Shown: positions 1 through 9,283 of the stretch, in pieces
How positions within the stretch are numbered: the stretch's first letter is position 1
Layout: every line of letters begins with the position of its first letter
Program-made: the position numbers and the translations under genes
IMG/VR virus record: IMGVR_UViG_3300025138_000427
Location: 1-21,967 of that record
Source of the DNA: a virus
Length of the DNA: 21,967 bases
Reading direction: 5' to 3' (one strand)
The notes under the pieces: generated by a model
Databases searched by the model: none
What the model saw: the letters and a program-made list of their open reading frames with translations, nothing else
What the model was told of the DNA's origin: nothing

Positions 1-1
1 A

Positions 2-2920
2 ACTTCTTTCTTTAAAATTGGTTTTTTCCAAGCTAATGAAATTACTGAAGGAGCGGCTGCAGGTTTTAACCCAGAATATGTTTCTATATATTCTAATCAA
101 GAAGGAGAAGGTGACCAAGGAACAGATACTATATATACCCCATTTGCTTATTACCCAGGTACTTTTAAAGGTACAACTAAAATTACTTCTACTGACATTA
201 CAAAAATTATATCATTAGAAGAATTTAATAGTACAAATGGAAATCCTCTATCTCAATATTATACAATAGAATTTTCAGGTAGTCATAATCCTAATAATTT
301 TGCAGGTGTAGCTGAAATTCAACCAGTTACTAGATCATTTACTACTCAATTACTTACATTTGGCCCTGACATACATTATCCAAATTTACCCGAAGGTCAC
401 CCAAATAACATTAATTGTGACAACGCTAGTGTAGTTTATTACAATACAGAAACAGGAACATTCTACCATACATCTAGTTGTAATGATACAGTAGATGCAA
501 CTACTACTATATTTGATACAATACAAGTTGATAAAATAACAGAAAAAACTTCAACTAATGGTATAATAATTGATAGTAGTATTAAATTTAACCCTTCAAC
601 TATAGTTGATAATAACCAAGCTAAACGTCCTTTATTAACTTTTGATGAAACCACAGGTGAAATATTTAAATCTAGAAACACTTTTGATGGTAATACTCAA
701 ACAGAACTTGGTGGGGATATTCAAGTAAAAGGAGATTTTTCATTAACTGGATCATTTGATGCTCATAGAGCAATAATAGGAATTTCAGGTTCAGAAAAAA
801 GAGGATTTAATAAAGAAAAATTAGATCATTTCTTTTCAAATCCTTTAATAGAAAATCAAAGATATTCATTATATATTAGAAATGGTGCTACTATTGTAGG
901 TGGTGATATTTTACCTGACACCCCACTTAAATATGATTTAGGGTCTAAAGAATTCCCATTTAAAGACCTCCATTTAAAATCTAGTTCAATAATCTTTTAT
1001 AGTGGTAGTAATGAAACCTCAGGTTCAAAGAAAACAGAATTAGCAAGAATAACAGTTAATGAATCTAATAAAGTAATAGAATTTAAATCAGGTAGTGAAT
1101 TTAGACCAATTCAAGTAAAAGAAATTAATATTGGTTCAGCAGTTTCAGGAAGTTCTCCTACAAGTTCAGTTCAAATTAGTGGTGAGGGACAAGGATTTGT
1201 AGCAGTTCATGCTGAAGCAGGTAAAAATTCTACAATATTTAGAGCTGAATCACCTGTACTATCAGGTGATTTTAAAATGGGTTCTATTACTCAAAAAGGG
1301 TCAGGTAGTTTTGCTATACTTTTAGATGCTGATCAAGTTAGAGGTGATGCTAAATTTGGAATATATAGTAATACTCCATCACCTGGAGTAGGAACTCCAT
1401 TACTTACAGTAAGTGAAAGTAATGAAGTTAGAACTTATGGTCATTTAAAAGTAGACACAAATATAACAGCCTCAGGTAATATAAGTGCAAGTGGTGACAT
1501 TATTGCTAGAATATTACATGGTACGTTTTTTGGAGCTATTAGTAGTTCAGCTCAATTTAATAATAGTGATAATGTACTTTTTAATCATATTACGGCTTCG
1601 GGTAATATAAGTTCAAGTGGAAATATTACTGCTAATCAAATAATAATAGGTGGAGAAACATTTACTTCAGCATCTTTAGCAGCAGCTTCCGTAGGTAATG
1701 GAGGTGTTAATGATTATACTCAATTATCTAATATACCAAGTGGAATTATTTCAGGTTCTCCCCAAATAGCAACCGAAATATCAGGTGCATTTTCAGGTTT
1801 TATCACATCACATTCAATAGGATCAGGACAATATACAAGTTCATTACAAATTCTAACTAATATTACATCTTCAGGTAATATAAGTGCCAGTGGTAATATA
1901 ATAGCAAATCAAATAATAGTAGGTGGTGGAACATTTTCAGAAGTAATTAATGTAGCAAGTCAAAAAGGAATACAATCTCAAAAATTACATTTAAGTTCAA
2001 GTAATGAAACTTTATTATATAATGGTATTAACGTAGCTGTAAGAATAAAAAATACCCATATAACAGCTTCAGGTAATATAAGTGCAAGTGGTACAATTAT
2101 AGGCTCAAATTTAACAAATGTAGAAAATATTGCATTATCTACATACACAGGTGATGGAGGTGCATTAAATAATCAATATATTATTAATGGTAAAAATTTC
2201 TCTACAATTACCCAACTAAATGCTTCAAGTTCTACTTTACAAACAAATATTAATGAAAAAGCAACAACAGGAAGTAATGTACTATTTGCACATATAACAG
2301 CCTCAGGTAATATAAGTTCAAGTGGTGATATATTTGTAAATGCAATTTCATCACCTGGTACTATAAAAGGTGAACATTTAAGATCAACTGATGATGCAGT
2401 AATAGATAATGATTTAACTGTTGGTGGTAATATAAGTGCAAGTGGATTTATATCAGCGTCAAGTGCTAACATTGGTACTATTAATGCTGTCCAAATAACA
2501 GGTACTTCTGGTTTAACAGGAACTCTTCAAACGGCTGCACAAACAAATGTAACATCAGTAGGTACATTATCCTCATTAACAGTATCAGGTGATGTAACAG
2601 CAAATGGAAATATAGTAGGTGATGGAGCAACAGATATATCAGGTATTAATACGATAACAACTGTAGGTAATATAAGTTCAAGTGGAGGAGGTGTTTTAGC
2701 ACTAAATTTGGTGGTAGATGGCCATACAGCTGTTGATACTACTGGAACTACTGGAAGGTTATTTGTTAATTCAACTATTGATACAGTAGATATAGGAAAA
2801 GCTGGAACCATAACGTCTACTATTTTAAGAAGTAATGTAACAGCCTCAGCAAATATAAGTGCAAGTGGTGATATAATAGGAAATACTTTAATAGGAACAA
2901 TTGATGGTGGCAGTTTTTAA
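2..2920 (+). CDS. Large repeat-rich fibre-like virion protein (5' end outside window)
   Basis: The frame is open without a stop from base 2 to the TAA at 2918-2920, giving 972 visible residues. The first in-frame ATG is only at 1277, but the 1.27 kb before it is coding in the same frame and shares modules with downstream genes, so 1277 is not the true start. From about base 905 there is an ILP...LGS...KDL module and at about 1295 a KGSGSFAILLDAD module, both also found in the genes at 6010 and 6944. From 1463 the protein is built of spaced ITASGNISASG-type motifs, low in Cys and rich in Gly, Ser, Thr and Asn, as expected for a beta-structured fibre. It ends abruptly just after a repeat motif with no distinct C-terminal domain. 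In T4 the gene upstream of 13 is wac (whisker), so a whisker or fibre role is plausible but unproven. Confidence 0.8.
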   Translation, partial: TSFFKIGFFQANEITEGAAAGFNPEYVSIYSNQEGEGDQGTDTIYTPFAYYPGTFKGTTKITSTDITKIISLEEFNSTNGNPLSQYYTIEFSGSHNPNNFAGVAEIQPVTRSFTTQLLTFGPDIHYPNLPEGHPNNINCDNASVVYYNTETGTFYHTSSCNDTVDATTTIFDTIQVDKITEKTSTNGIIIDSSIKFNPSTIVDNNQAKRPLLTFDETTGEIFKSRNTFDGNTQTELGGDIQVKGDFSLTGSFDAHRAIIGISGSEKRGFNKEKLDHFFSNPLIENQRYSLYIRNGATIVGGDILPDTPLKYDLGSKEFPFKDLHLKSSSIIFYSGSNETSGSKKTELARITVNESNKVIEFKSGSEFRPIQVKEINIGSAVSGSSPTSSVQISGEGQGFVAVHAEAGKNSTIFRAESPVLSGDFKMGSITQKGSGSFAILLDADQVRGDAKFGIYSNTPSPGVGTPLLTVSESNEVRTYGHLKVDTNITASGNISASGDIIARILHGTFFGAISSSAQFNNSDNVLFNHITASGNISSSGNITANQIIIGGETFTSASLAAASVGNGGVNDYTQLSNIPSGIISGSPQIATEISGAFSGFITSHSIGSGQYTSSLQILTNITSSGNISASGNIIANQIIVGGGTFSEVINVASQKGIQSQKLHLSSSNETLLYNGINVAVRIKNTHITASGNISASGTIIGSNLTNVENIALSTYTGDGGALNNQYIINGKNFSTITQLNASSSTLQTNINEKATTGSNVLFAHITASGNISSSGDIFVNAISSPGTIKGEHLRSTDDAVIDNDLTVGGNISASGFISASSANIGTINAVQITGTSGLTGTLQTAAQTNVTSVGTLSSLTVSGDVTANGNIVGDGATDISGINTITTVGNISSSGGGVLALNLVVDGHTAVDTTGTTGRLFVNSTIDTVDIGKAGTITSTILRSNVTASANISASGDIIGNTLIGTIDGGSF
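1463..2868 (+). repeat. ITASGNISASG motif repeats in the first fibre gene
   Basis: A 32-base in-frame motif encoding [I/V]TASGNIS[A/S]SG recurs at 1463, 1589, 1862, 2060, 2294 and, slightly degenerate, 2837. Shorter versions lacking the first residues occur near 2431 and 2665. Copies are close to identical in DNA as well as in protein, for example sharing the bases CAGGTAATATAAGT. Spacing is irregular but always a multiple of three. The same motif fills the gene at 10525. Confidence 0.9.
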
Positions 2921-2947
2921 AAAACACCAATAGTATTTAATATTTTT

Positions 2948-2964
2948 TTATATTTATATAGGAA
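2948..2964 (+). promoter_or_regulatory. Candidate promoter box upstream of gene 13
   Basis: TTATATTTATA followed by TAGGAAC lies 21 bases before the gene 13 ATG. It is one of nine similar boxes in the window, each before a gene with free upstream space, and probably drives the 13-14-15 cluster. It has not been tested as a promoter. Confidence 0.55.
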
Positions 2965-2979
2965 CAAACCTACTAAATT

Positions 2980-4128
2980 ATGGCAAACATTCCTATATGG
3001 CCCGGCTCATCATCATTTTTTCCAGGAGAAACCCCATTTGGGTTTTATGATACTGATACTGATTTTCAATCTGATGCAGATAAAGTTGCAGATTGGTGTG
3101 TACGACGTTTAGGATACCCACTTGTAGATATTGAATTACAATCATTAAATTTATTTACTTGTTTTGAAGAAGCAATTAATGAATATGGTTCACAACTTTA
3201 CCATTTTCAAATAATAAATAATTTTCATACTTTAGAAGGAACATCTACAGGATCTAACTTAAATAATAATATTATTACTCCTAATTTAGGAAATACTGTT
3301 AATATTTCGGCACAATATGGTAGTGAAATAGATGGTGCAGGTGGAAATTATAAGTTAGAAAAAGGAACATTAGATGTAAAGCAAGGTCAACAAAGTTATG
3401 ATTTAATAACAAATGTAGGTTCAACTATAAGTGGCTCAGAAGCAGTTTATCTAAAACGAGTTTATCATTATGCCCCTGCTGCAATTAATAGATATTTTGA
3501 CCCATACGCTGGTACAGGAACAGGAATCCAATCATTAATGCAATCATTTGGATTTGGTAATTATTCACCTGGGGTTAATTTTATGTTAATGCCAATGTAT
3601 TTTGATGTTTTAAAATTACAGGCAATTGAATTAAACGATGCTATTAGAAAATCAGCATATCATTTTGATGTTGAAGATAATAGGTATTTAAAATTATTTC
3701 CTATACCTAATAGAAATTATACTCTTCACTTTGAGTATCAATTAAAATCTATAGCTAATGATCCAGTTAAAGATACTACAGGAGGTATAACTAATATATC
3801 AAATGTTCCTTATACTAACCCCACATATAAATTTATTAATGAACCTGGGAGACAATGGATTCGTAGGTATGCCTTAGCTTTAGCTAAAGAAATGTTAGGT
3901 AGTGTAAGAGGTAAATTTCAATCAATACCAATTCCTGGCGATACAACAACTTTAGATTTTGCTCGATTATTAAGTGAAGCATCAGCTGAAAAAATAGCTT
4001 TAATTGAAGAATTAAAATCATTTTTAGAAGAAACAACTAGAGTTAAACAACTTGAAAGACAAAACCAAGAAGCACAATTAACCCAAGAAACATTTTATAA
4101 AGTTCCATATCAAATTTATGTAGGCTAA
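2980..4128 (+). CDS. 13: Neck protein gp13 (head completion)
   Basis: This 382-residue protein resembles T4 gp13, which with gp14 closes the DNA-filled head and forms the neck. An N-terminal WCVRRLGYPLVDIEL segment (residues 39-53) and a nearby EAINEYG match T4 RRLGAPIINVEL and its following helix. Near the C-terminus, RQWIRRYALALAKEMLG (291-307) and the following Pro-Gly, ARLLSEAxxEK and EEL elements match the T4 segment around VKAYATALAKELNG in the same order. It is longer than T4 gp13 (about 309) because of a longer N-terminus and a charged tail of about 30 residues, and it ends in VG as in T4. It starts the neck cluster: its TAA shares the A with the next ATG (TAATG). The leader has no Shine-Dalgarno sequence. 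Confidence 0.88.
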   Translation: MANIPIWPGSSSFFPGETPFGFYDTDTDFQSDADKVADWCVRRLGYPLVDIELQSLNLFTCFEEAINEYGSQLYHFQIINNFHTLEGTSTGSNLNNNIITPNLGNTVNISAQYGSEIDGAGGNYKLEKGTLDVKQGQQSYDLITNVGSTISGSEAVYLKRVYHYAPAAINRYFDPYAGTGTGIQSLMQSFGFGNYSPGVNFMLMPMYFDVLKLQAIELNDAIRKSAYHFDVEDNRYLKLFPIPNRNYTLHFEYQLKSIANDPVKDTTGGITNISNVPYTNPTYKFINEPGRQWIRRYALALAKEMLGSVRGKFQSIPIPGDTTTLDFARLLSEASAEKIALIEELKSFLEETTRVKQLERQNQEAQLTQETFYKVPYQIYVG

Positions 4129-4469
4129 TGATTAAACTAACTAATATATTAACAGAATTACTTAATACGTTTGAAATAACTGCTTTACTATCTACTGATA
4201 GAAAAACCTCTATTACCGAAATATTAGATCAAATTAGAGCATTAAAAAAAATAACTACTGTAAGAAATATAACACCACCTGAATATATGACTCAAAGTTC
4301 TTCAGAACATACTATTATTATAATTAAATTTGTAACAAGAGGTGATGCTAAACAAGATTTAAAACAAATTAAAAATGATATCTTAACCCAAGGTAAAGAT
4401 AGAATAGATTTAAGAATACCAGGAATTAAATCATTTAAATTTAAATTTGAAACTTTAAAACGTAAATAA
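4128..4469 (+). CDS. Small unknown protein between neck genes 13 and 14
   Basis: This 113-residue basic protein is one I cannot assign. It lies between genes 13 and 14 with TAATG stop-start overlaps at both ends, so it is probably made by translational coupling with the neck proteins. T4 has no gene at this position. Predicted pattern: an N-terminal helix (about 1-20), a helix and strand around ITEILDQIRALKKITTVRNI (28-47), a hydrophobic strand IIIIKFV (63-69), a helix KQDLKQIKNDIL (75-86), then two strands. This alternation looks like a small alpha/beta, possibly ferredoxin-like, fold. A role as a minor neck component or assembly factor is inferred only from position. Confidence 0.8.
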   Translation: MIKLTNILTELLNTFEITALLSTDRKTSITEILDQIRALKKITTVRNITPPEYMTQSSSEHTIIIIKFVTRGDAKQDLKQIKNDILTQGKDRIDLRIPGIKSFKFKFETLKRK

Positions 4470-5017
4470 TGGCTTTATTTGGAGGATCACGAGACGTATC
4501 ATTATTTAAAAATATAAGTAAAGAACTTATAAATGATATTATCCAAACAGAAGTTGCATATTATAAATTTGCTATAGAACAAACTAACATAAATGTTTAT
4601 GGTGAAGCACCCGGTAAAAATTATTATGAACCATTAAAAATAGCAAGTTTAATTAACAGACAAGATCAATCGTGGTCGTCTGATGATTTTGGACCTGACG
4701 TTAATCAAATCATTGATTTTAGATTTTTAAAACAAGAACTTGTAGACATAAATTTAATACCAGAAGTAGGAGATTTAATTTTATTTCGTAATAATTTTTA
4801 TGAAGTAGATAGTAGAATAGAAAATCAACTTTTTATGGGTAAAGATCCTGATTATGCTTTATCTACTGAAACCACAGACTTTGGTGGTAGTTTTTCTATA
4901 GTAGTAAATACACATATTTCAAGAGTAGAAAAATTAAATTTAATACCTCTTAGAGGGGGGAAATATCCTACTACAACAAAAGTAAATGGTGGAGATGCTA
5001 ATATAATTGATACGTAA
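4469..5017 (+). CDS. 14: Neck protein gp14 (head completion)
   Basis: This 182-residue protein resembles T4 gp14, the partner of gp13 in the neck. The best evidence is EVGDLILFRNNFYEVD...FMG (residues 99-124), which parallels T4 gp14 EGDLIYFPMDNSLFEIN followed by a Gly-containing loop, and YYEPLKI (52-58), which parallels T4 CYYVPRE. It is shorter than T4 gp14 (256) because the C-terminus is reduced. It overlaps the upstream and downstream genes by one base each (TAATG), which supports the start and an operon with 13 and 15. The 13-14-15 order itself supports the assignment. Confidence 0.85.
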   Translation: MALFGGSRDVSLFKNISKELINDIIQTEVAYYKFAIEQTNINVYGEAPGKNYYEPLKIASLINRQDQSWSSDDFGPDVNQIIDFRFLKQELVDINLIPEVGDLILFRNNFYEVDSRIENQLFMGKDPDYALSTETTDFGGSFSIVVNTHISRVEKLNLIPLRGGKYPTTTKVNGGDANIIDT

Positions 5018-6006
5018 TGTCAGAAAAGAGAATTAACCCAAGAAGACCAATACCCGCAAATGGGTATGATAGATTAAGACAAAACTTAGAATCAGGTTTT
5101 GCCGAAGGTTTTCCTACTAAAGATTATCCTTCACCTGATAATAGACCTAATATTAATAGGGGTACAATTACTACTAGAAAAGATGATAATGTAAAAGATA
5201 TTTCTATTGGTTTACAAGATCATGATGAAGCTATAATACATTATTTTAAAAAAATAATAAAACCTACAGTAATATCTAATGGTGAACGAGTTGATGTACC
5301 TATAATGTACGGAGCACCTGAAAGATGGAAATCTATACAACAAGATGGATATTTTAGGGATAAAGAAGGAAAATTACAAGTTCCTCTTATTATGTTTAAA
5401 AGGAACTCAGTTGAAAAACGAAGAGATTTAGGTAATAAATTAGATGCTAATAACCCCCAATTATATTATACTTTTCAAGAAAGATATACTAGAAAAAACC
5501 AATATGATAATTTTTCAGTTTTACAAAATAGAACTCCACAAAAACAATTTCATGCTGTAGTTATACCTGATTTTGTATTATTAGATTATACATGTACTAT
5601 ATGGTGTGATTATGTATCACAAATGAATAAATTAATTGAATCTATTAATTATTCCTCAGATTCATATTGGGGGGATAAAGACAGATTTAAATTTAATGCT
5701 AAAATAGACACATTTGGAAACACTACAGAATTAAATGTAGGTGATAATAGAATTGTAAAAACTGATTTTGGTTTAAAACTTCAAGGATATTTAGTACCAA
5801 ATAGTATTAATAAGGAATTAACCCAACAACCATCCAAATTCTTTAGTAAATCAACTATTTTATTCAATAATGAATTATCAGTACAACCAACAGGAGAACC
5901 AAAAACAAGAGATGAAATTAGAACATCTTTAGGAATTCAAAACATCCAACATATATTAGATGGTGTAGGTTTTATGGAAATTGGTGATGACTTTATAATA
6001 TTTTAA
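5017..6006 (+). CDS. 15: Tail terminator / sheath stabiliser gp15
   Basis: This 329-residue protein resembles T4 gp15, which caps the finished tail and makes the joint with the neck. Matching elements in order: RVDVPIMYGAPERW (91-104) against T4 IRVPITYASKEHF; a membrane-like beta strand region QFHAVVIPDFVLLDYTCTIWCDYVSQMNKLIESI (178-210) against the T4 segment MIYELSIFTRYEDDMFQIVEQIL; then DFGLKLQGYLVPN (250-262) against WSLTFEVNGWMYP. These are spaced as in T4. It is longer than T4 gp15 (about 272) mainly through an N-terminal extension. It follows gene 14 with a one-base overlap and precedes a fibre-like gene by three bases, so the cluster is one transcription unit. Confidence 0.82.
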   Translation: MSEKRINPRRPIPANGYDRLRQNLESGFAEGFPTKDYPSPDNRPNINRGTITTRKDDNVKDISIGLQDHDEAIIHYFKKIIKPTVISNGERVDVPIMYGAPERWKSIQQDGYFRDKEGKLQVPLIMFKRNSVEKRRDLGNKLDANNPQLYYTFQERYTRKNQYDNFSVLQNRTPQKQFHAVVIPDFVLLDYTCTIWCDYVSQMNKLIESINYSSDSYWGDKDRFKFNAKIDTFGNTTELNVGDNRIVKTDFGLKLQGYLVPNSINKELTQQPSKFFSKSTILFNNELSVQPTGEPKTRDEIRTSLGIQNIQHILDGVGFMEIGDDFIIF

Positions 6007-6009
6007 AAG

Positions 6010-6885
6010 ATGGCAGTAACTAGTAGAGTAAACTTAAAAAAATATTTCCAAACAGGAGATAGACCAACCCAAGATGAATTTATAGACTTAATTGATTCTT
6101 TTGTCCATATTGATGAAGGTGATGATCCATTTATTCAAATAAGTAATACTTTACGTATTAGTGGATCTGAAACTTACCAATCAGGATCAACAACTTTAGG
6201 ATTAGGATTAGTAGTCACAGGTTCTATTTTACCGGGGGCAAATAATACTTTTGATTTAGGTTCTCCTGATAAAGTATGGAAAGAATTATTTTTAGGTGAA
6301 AATTCTTTAAGATTTGTAGATACTACTACGGGAAATGAATCTGCAAGGATAGGTGTAAATACTACGGGAAACATAAACATTGCATCTAAAAATTTAAAAG
6401 ATTCAGTTCAATTTGGATCTTCAACTATATCTGGTGATGAAGTAGGTTTTATAGCAGTAAATGGTAAAGCAGGAGGTATTTCTACTATTCTTAGAGCAGA
6501 AATACCCGCATTTGCAAGTAGTAATGATTTTGCAATGTCTCATATAGCAGCTAAAGGGTCAGGAAGTTTTGGAATATTATTAGATGCTTCTTTTCCTGGT
6601 ATACAAGAAAGAGCTAAATTTATAGTTGAAAGTAATACTTCTTTACCAGGTATAGGAGGTAAAAGATTACTTTCTGTAAGTGAAAGTGGAGAAGTAAAAG
6701 CTCCAGGATATTTAGTAGCTAATGGATTAGCTACCCCCACAACTATAGGATCTAATACAGTTATACCTGAAGATCATATTATGACACTTCACACAACAAA
6801 GTATAAACCTACTATTACAGTTAATAGTGGAATTGACTTTACAGTAGGTAAAGGTGCTGAATTAACAATAAAAAGTATTTTTTAA
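6010..6885 (+). CDS. Fibre-like virion protein (291 aa)
   Basis: The start is three bases after the gene 15 stop, so it is co-transcribed with the neck genes. The N-terminus RVNLKKYFQTGDRPTQDEFIDLIDSFVH (6-33) is a pattern I have seen at the start of phage appendage proteins, probably an attachment or oligomerisation segment. It is followed by an SGS-rich stretch, then ILPGANNTFDLGS...WKELFLGENSLRF (about 74-101), and KGSGSFGILLDA with a downstream LLSVSESGEVK. The last two modules also occur in the genes at 2 and 6944. It has no ITASGNIS array and ends with a short beta-like tail, so it is the shortest member of the family that shares these modules. Exact role unknown; a small fibre, fibre base or connector is plausible. 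Confidence 0.72.
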   Translation: MAVTSRVNLKKYFQTGDRPTQDEFIDLIDSFVHIDEGDDPFIQISNTLRISGSETYQSGSTTLGLGLVVTGSILPGANNTFDLGSPDKVWKELFLGENSLRFVDTTTGNESARIGVNTTGNINIASKNLKDSVQFGSSTISGDEVGFIAVNGKAGGISTILRAEIPAFASSNDFAMSHIAAKGSGSFGILLDASFPGIQERAKFIVESNTSLPGIGGKRLLSVSESGEVKAPGYLVANGLATPTTIGSNTVIPEDHIMTLHTTKYKPTITVNSGIDFTVGKGAELTIKSIF

Positions 6886-6912
6886 ATTAAGTTTTATGGA
6901 AGTAGTAAAAAA

Positions 6913-6929
6913 TTATATTTATTAATAGA
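6913..6929 (+). promoter_or_regulatory. Candidate promoter box upstream of the 753-aa fibre gene
   Basis: TTATATTTATT followed by AATAGA lies 20 bases before the ATG at 6944. It is a member of the nine-copy box family. Confidence 0.5.
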
Positions 6930-6943
6930 CAAAACCTAATGAA

Positions 6944-9205
6944 ATGAGTAATATTAATGTAAACAATATAACACCGGTTACTGGTGAAACAATAAGTATT
7001 TCTGGATCCTTATTTGTAAGCGGAACTTTTGCAGGAGCCTTAAATACTACTTTTCAAATAAGTAGTTCCCAAAATTATCTTTCAGGTTCTTCAACTGAAC
7101 CCTTAGGATTAGGTGTTACAGGTTCTATTTTACCAGGAACAGACAATAATTTTAGTTTAGGTTCTCCTACTAAAACATGGAAATTATTTGCTAACACAAT
7201 GCATGTTAGTGGAAATCTTTTACCTGCTGTTCCTTCAGATAGTATTACATCTTCATTTAGTTTAGGAAGTCCCTCTCATGTTTGGAAAGATTTATATGTT
7301 AGTGAAGACTCAATTAAATTTATTAAAAAAAGTGGAAGTGGTGCACCAGAAGAATTAGCTCGTATTTCAATAGATACAGGTAGTGGGAAAATGAAATTCT
7401 TAGGTTTAACAGACCATAAAGATTTAGAATTAAGACAAACACAATTTGGTAAAAGTTCCATTAAAGGAGCAACTATAAATGATGGTGGGGGAGAATTTAG
7501 TACATTTGTTGCTATGGCTATGCAACATAGAGAAGTAGGTATAAAAGGGGGAGCTATGGTAAATAGACCTGAATCTGCGGATTTAGGCTATCTAGGAAGT
7601 GATTTTGTTGCTCATTCTTATCAAGCTAAAGGTTCAGGTAGTATAGCAATGTTAATTGATGCCGATGGTACTAATGAAAATAGAAGTTTCTTTAGAGTTG
7701 AAAAAAGTGGAATAGCAGGTGCAGGTACTAAACTTCTTACAGTAAAACCTAATGTAAGTACTTTTCATGGAGCTAATAATTTAGTAACAATTGAAGGTGC
7801 ATCTTCTTTATCAGGATCACAAGTACTTAGTGCTTCTAATGTTGATGGTACTCCGGCAGCATCTTTTGAAATAGATGCTTCTAATTCATCACAAGTAGCT
7901 GGTTTTCAAATTGGAATAGGTAATAATAATCCTATAACTGCTAATAGTGAATTACTTTCATATTATGATGTATCAAATAGTATGTTTGATACTAGTTCAG
8001 CAGCAGCATCTTTTATGGCATATGGTGCTTTAGGTGTTCAAATGGCTAATAACCCAAATGTTATTATAGAAAATGGAGTTGTTTCTACAAATGGTACAAT
8101 TTCATCATCTATGGTAATTGGACGTGCACTTCATCCCGCAAATGCATTATTTGAAAATGGTGAAGTATATATTTCTCAAGACACTATTGTTAGAGTATTA
8201 CAAGGATCTAAATTTATTATACAAGATCAACAACCAGATATAACAGCAGATTCAGAAACAGGTACAATTACTTTAAGTGATCCAACTGTTAATGGAGGGG
8301 GAGATGTTGTTATCAATCCTGATAATGGAGGTAATCCATCTATCATAATTCAAAATACTACAATTCCTGCAAATCAAGTATCATATTGGACAGTGGGAAA
8401 TAATCTTCCAGGTACATATACTCAAGCAAATGTACAACCTTTAAACAATAATGTGGGTATACAAATTGGAGGATCAAGTGGTGCAGTATATAATGGTATC
8501 ATTATAAATGGAGAAGAAATTACGTCTGCGTTTAGTGAACATGGATCTTCTGCAGAACTATTTAATATTAAATTAAGAATAGAAGATGGAGCTCAATTAT
8601 ACATTCAACCTGCAAGTGTTATTACAACTAATGATGATGGGGACACAGAAGTAGATGGTAATGTTGTAATTGATGGTAATGTTGCAGAAGGATTTAGTAA
8701 TGATGCTCAAGTAACATCATCATTAACATTATCAGTTGCAACCCATGGTTTAGGAAAACAAGTATTTGTTAGAAGTGGATCAAGTCCTTTAATAGGTATT
8801 GACACATCTTTACACATTACCGCCTCACATCCATTTTATGGATTACCTGCTTTAACATCTCACGGAGCCGGTCTTTTAGGACAAACAGGTCAATATGTAA
8901 CAACAGGTTCTCAAGCTGGAGTAATAAGATTAGAATTACCTTCTGCATCAGTAGGAATGACATTTGACATTAAAAATGCTCAACAAACTTTAGGAGGAGG
9001 TTATAAATCACCTGAATTACTAGTAACACCAAATGGCAGTGAAAGATTTATTATAAAAGCTAATGGTAGTTCAGGAACAAATGGTAAAGGTGTCTTTATA
9101 AGTTCGGGATCAAATTTCCCAATGCAACGTGTACATATAACATGTCAAAGTGGATCAGATTGGACAATTATAAACTTACTTGGTCCATGGCAGGATGAAG
9201 CATAA
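6944..9205 (+). CDS. Fibre-like virion protein (753 aa)
   Basis: A large, low-Cys, Gly/Ser/Thr/Asn-rich protein. The N-terminus has SISGSLFVSGTF and two successive ILP...LGSP...W modules, the second with HVWKDLYVSEDSIKF, followed by an ELARISID strand. The shared module KGSGSIAMLIDADG starts at residue 229 and leads into TKLLTVKPNVSTFHG. Roughly residues 250-560 form a low-complexity beta region with repeated NG and GG turns and no array motif. The C-terminal part (about 580-753) is more varied, with DNAQVTSSLTLSVATHG, THGAGLL and a final strand ending in WTIINLLGPW, and could be the tip or receptor-binding part. It has its own upstream box and is followed by A+T-rich DNA and another box. Function as a tail or head fibre is inferred from composition and context. 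Confidence 0.72.
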   Translation: MSNINVNNITPVTGETISISGSLFVSGTFAGALNTTFQISSSQNYLSGSSTEPLGLGVTGSILPGTDNNFSLGSPTKTWKLFANTMHVSGNLLPAVPSDSITSSFSLGSPSHVWKDLYVSEDSIKFIKKSGSGAPEELARISIDTGSGKMKFLGLTDHKDLELRQTQFGKSSIKGATINDGGGEFSTFVAMAMQHREVGIKGGAMVNRPESADLGYLGSDFVAHSYQAKGSGSIAMLIDADGTNENRSFFRVEKSGIAGAGTKLLTVKPNVSTFHGANNLVTIEGASSLSGSQVLSASNVDGTPAASFEIDASNSSQVAGFQIGIGNNNPITANSELLSYYDVSNSMFDTSSAAASFMAYGALGVQMANNPNVIIENGVVSTNGTISSSMVIGRALHPANALFENGEVYISQDTIVRVLQGSKFIIQDQQPDITADSETGTITLSDPTVNGGGDVVINPDNGGNPSIIIQNTTIPANQVSYWTVGNNLPGTYTQANVQPLNNNVGIQIGGSSGAVYNGIIINGEEITSAFSEHGSSAELFNIKLRIEDGAQLYIQPASVITTNDDGDTEVDGNVVIDGNVAEGFSNDAQVTSSLTLSVATHGLGKQVFVRSGSSPLIGIDTSLHITASHPFYGLPALTSHGAGLLGQTGQYVTTGSQAGVIRLELPSASVGMTFDIKNAQQTLGGGYKSPELLVTPNGSERFIIKANGSSGTNGKGVFISSGSNFPMQRVHITCQSGSDWTIINLLGPWQDEA

Positions 9206-9243
9206 AAATAATTTAAATAAAAATATCGTTTTTTAGAATAATT

Positions 9244-9261
9244 TAATATTTATATAGGAAC
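9244..9261 (+). promoter_or_regulatory. Candidate promoter box upstream of the 377-aa fibre gene
   Basis: TAATATTTATA followed by TAGGAAC, nearly identical over about 18 bases to the box before gene 13, lies 29 bases before the ATG at 9284. Confidence 0.55.
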
Positions 9262-9283
9262 CAAATAATTAAAACATACAGAG

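Noticed and set aside
463-681. Minus-strand ORFs over the structural genes (for example 463-681, 2173-2472, 12258-12584, 13329-13766, 21163-21537)
   Set aside because: They lie wholly opposite well-supported + strand genes, repeat when the + strand module repeats, and show no family resemblance.
1277-2920. An independent 547-aa gene starting at ATG 1277
   Set aside because: The same frame is open to base 2 and the upstream part carries the LGS module shared with other fibre genes, so 1277 is an internal Met.
2948-2960. T4-type late promoters TATAAATA on the minus strand
   Set aside because: The match exists only as the reverse complement of the box, and no minus-strand genes are present for it to serve.
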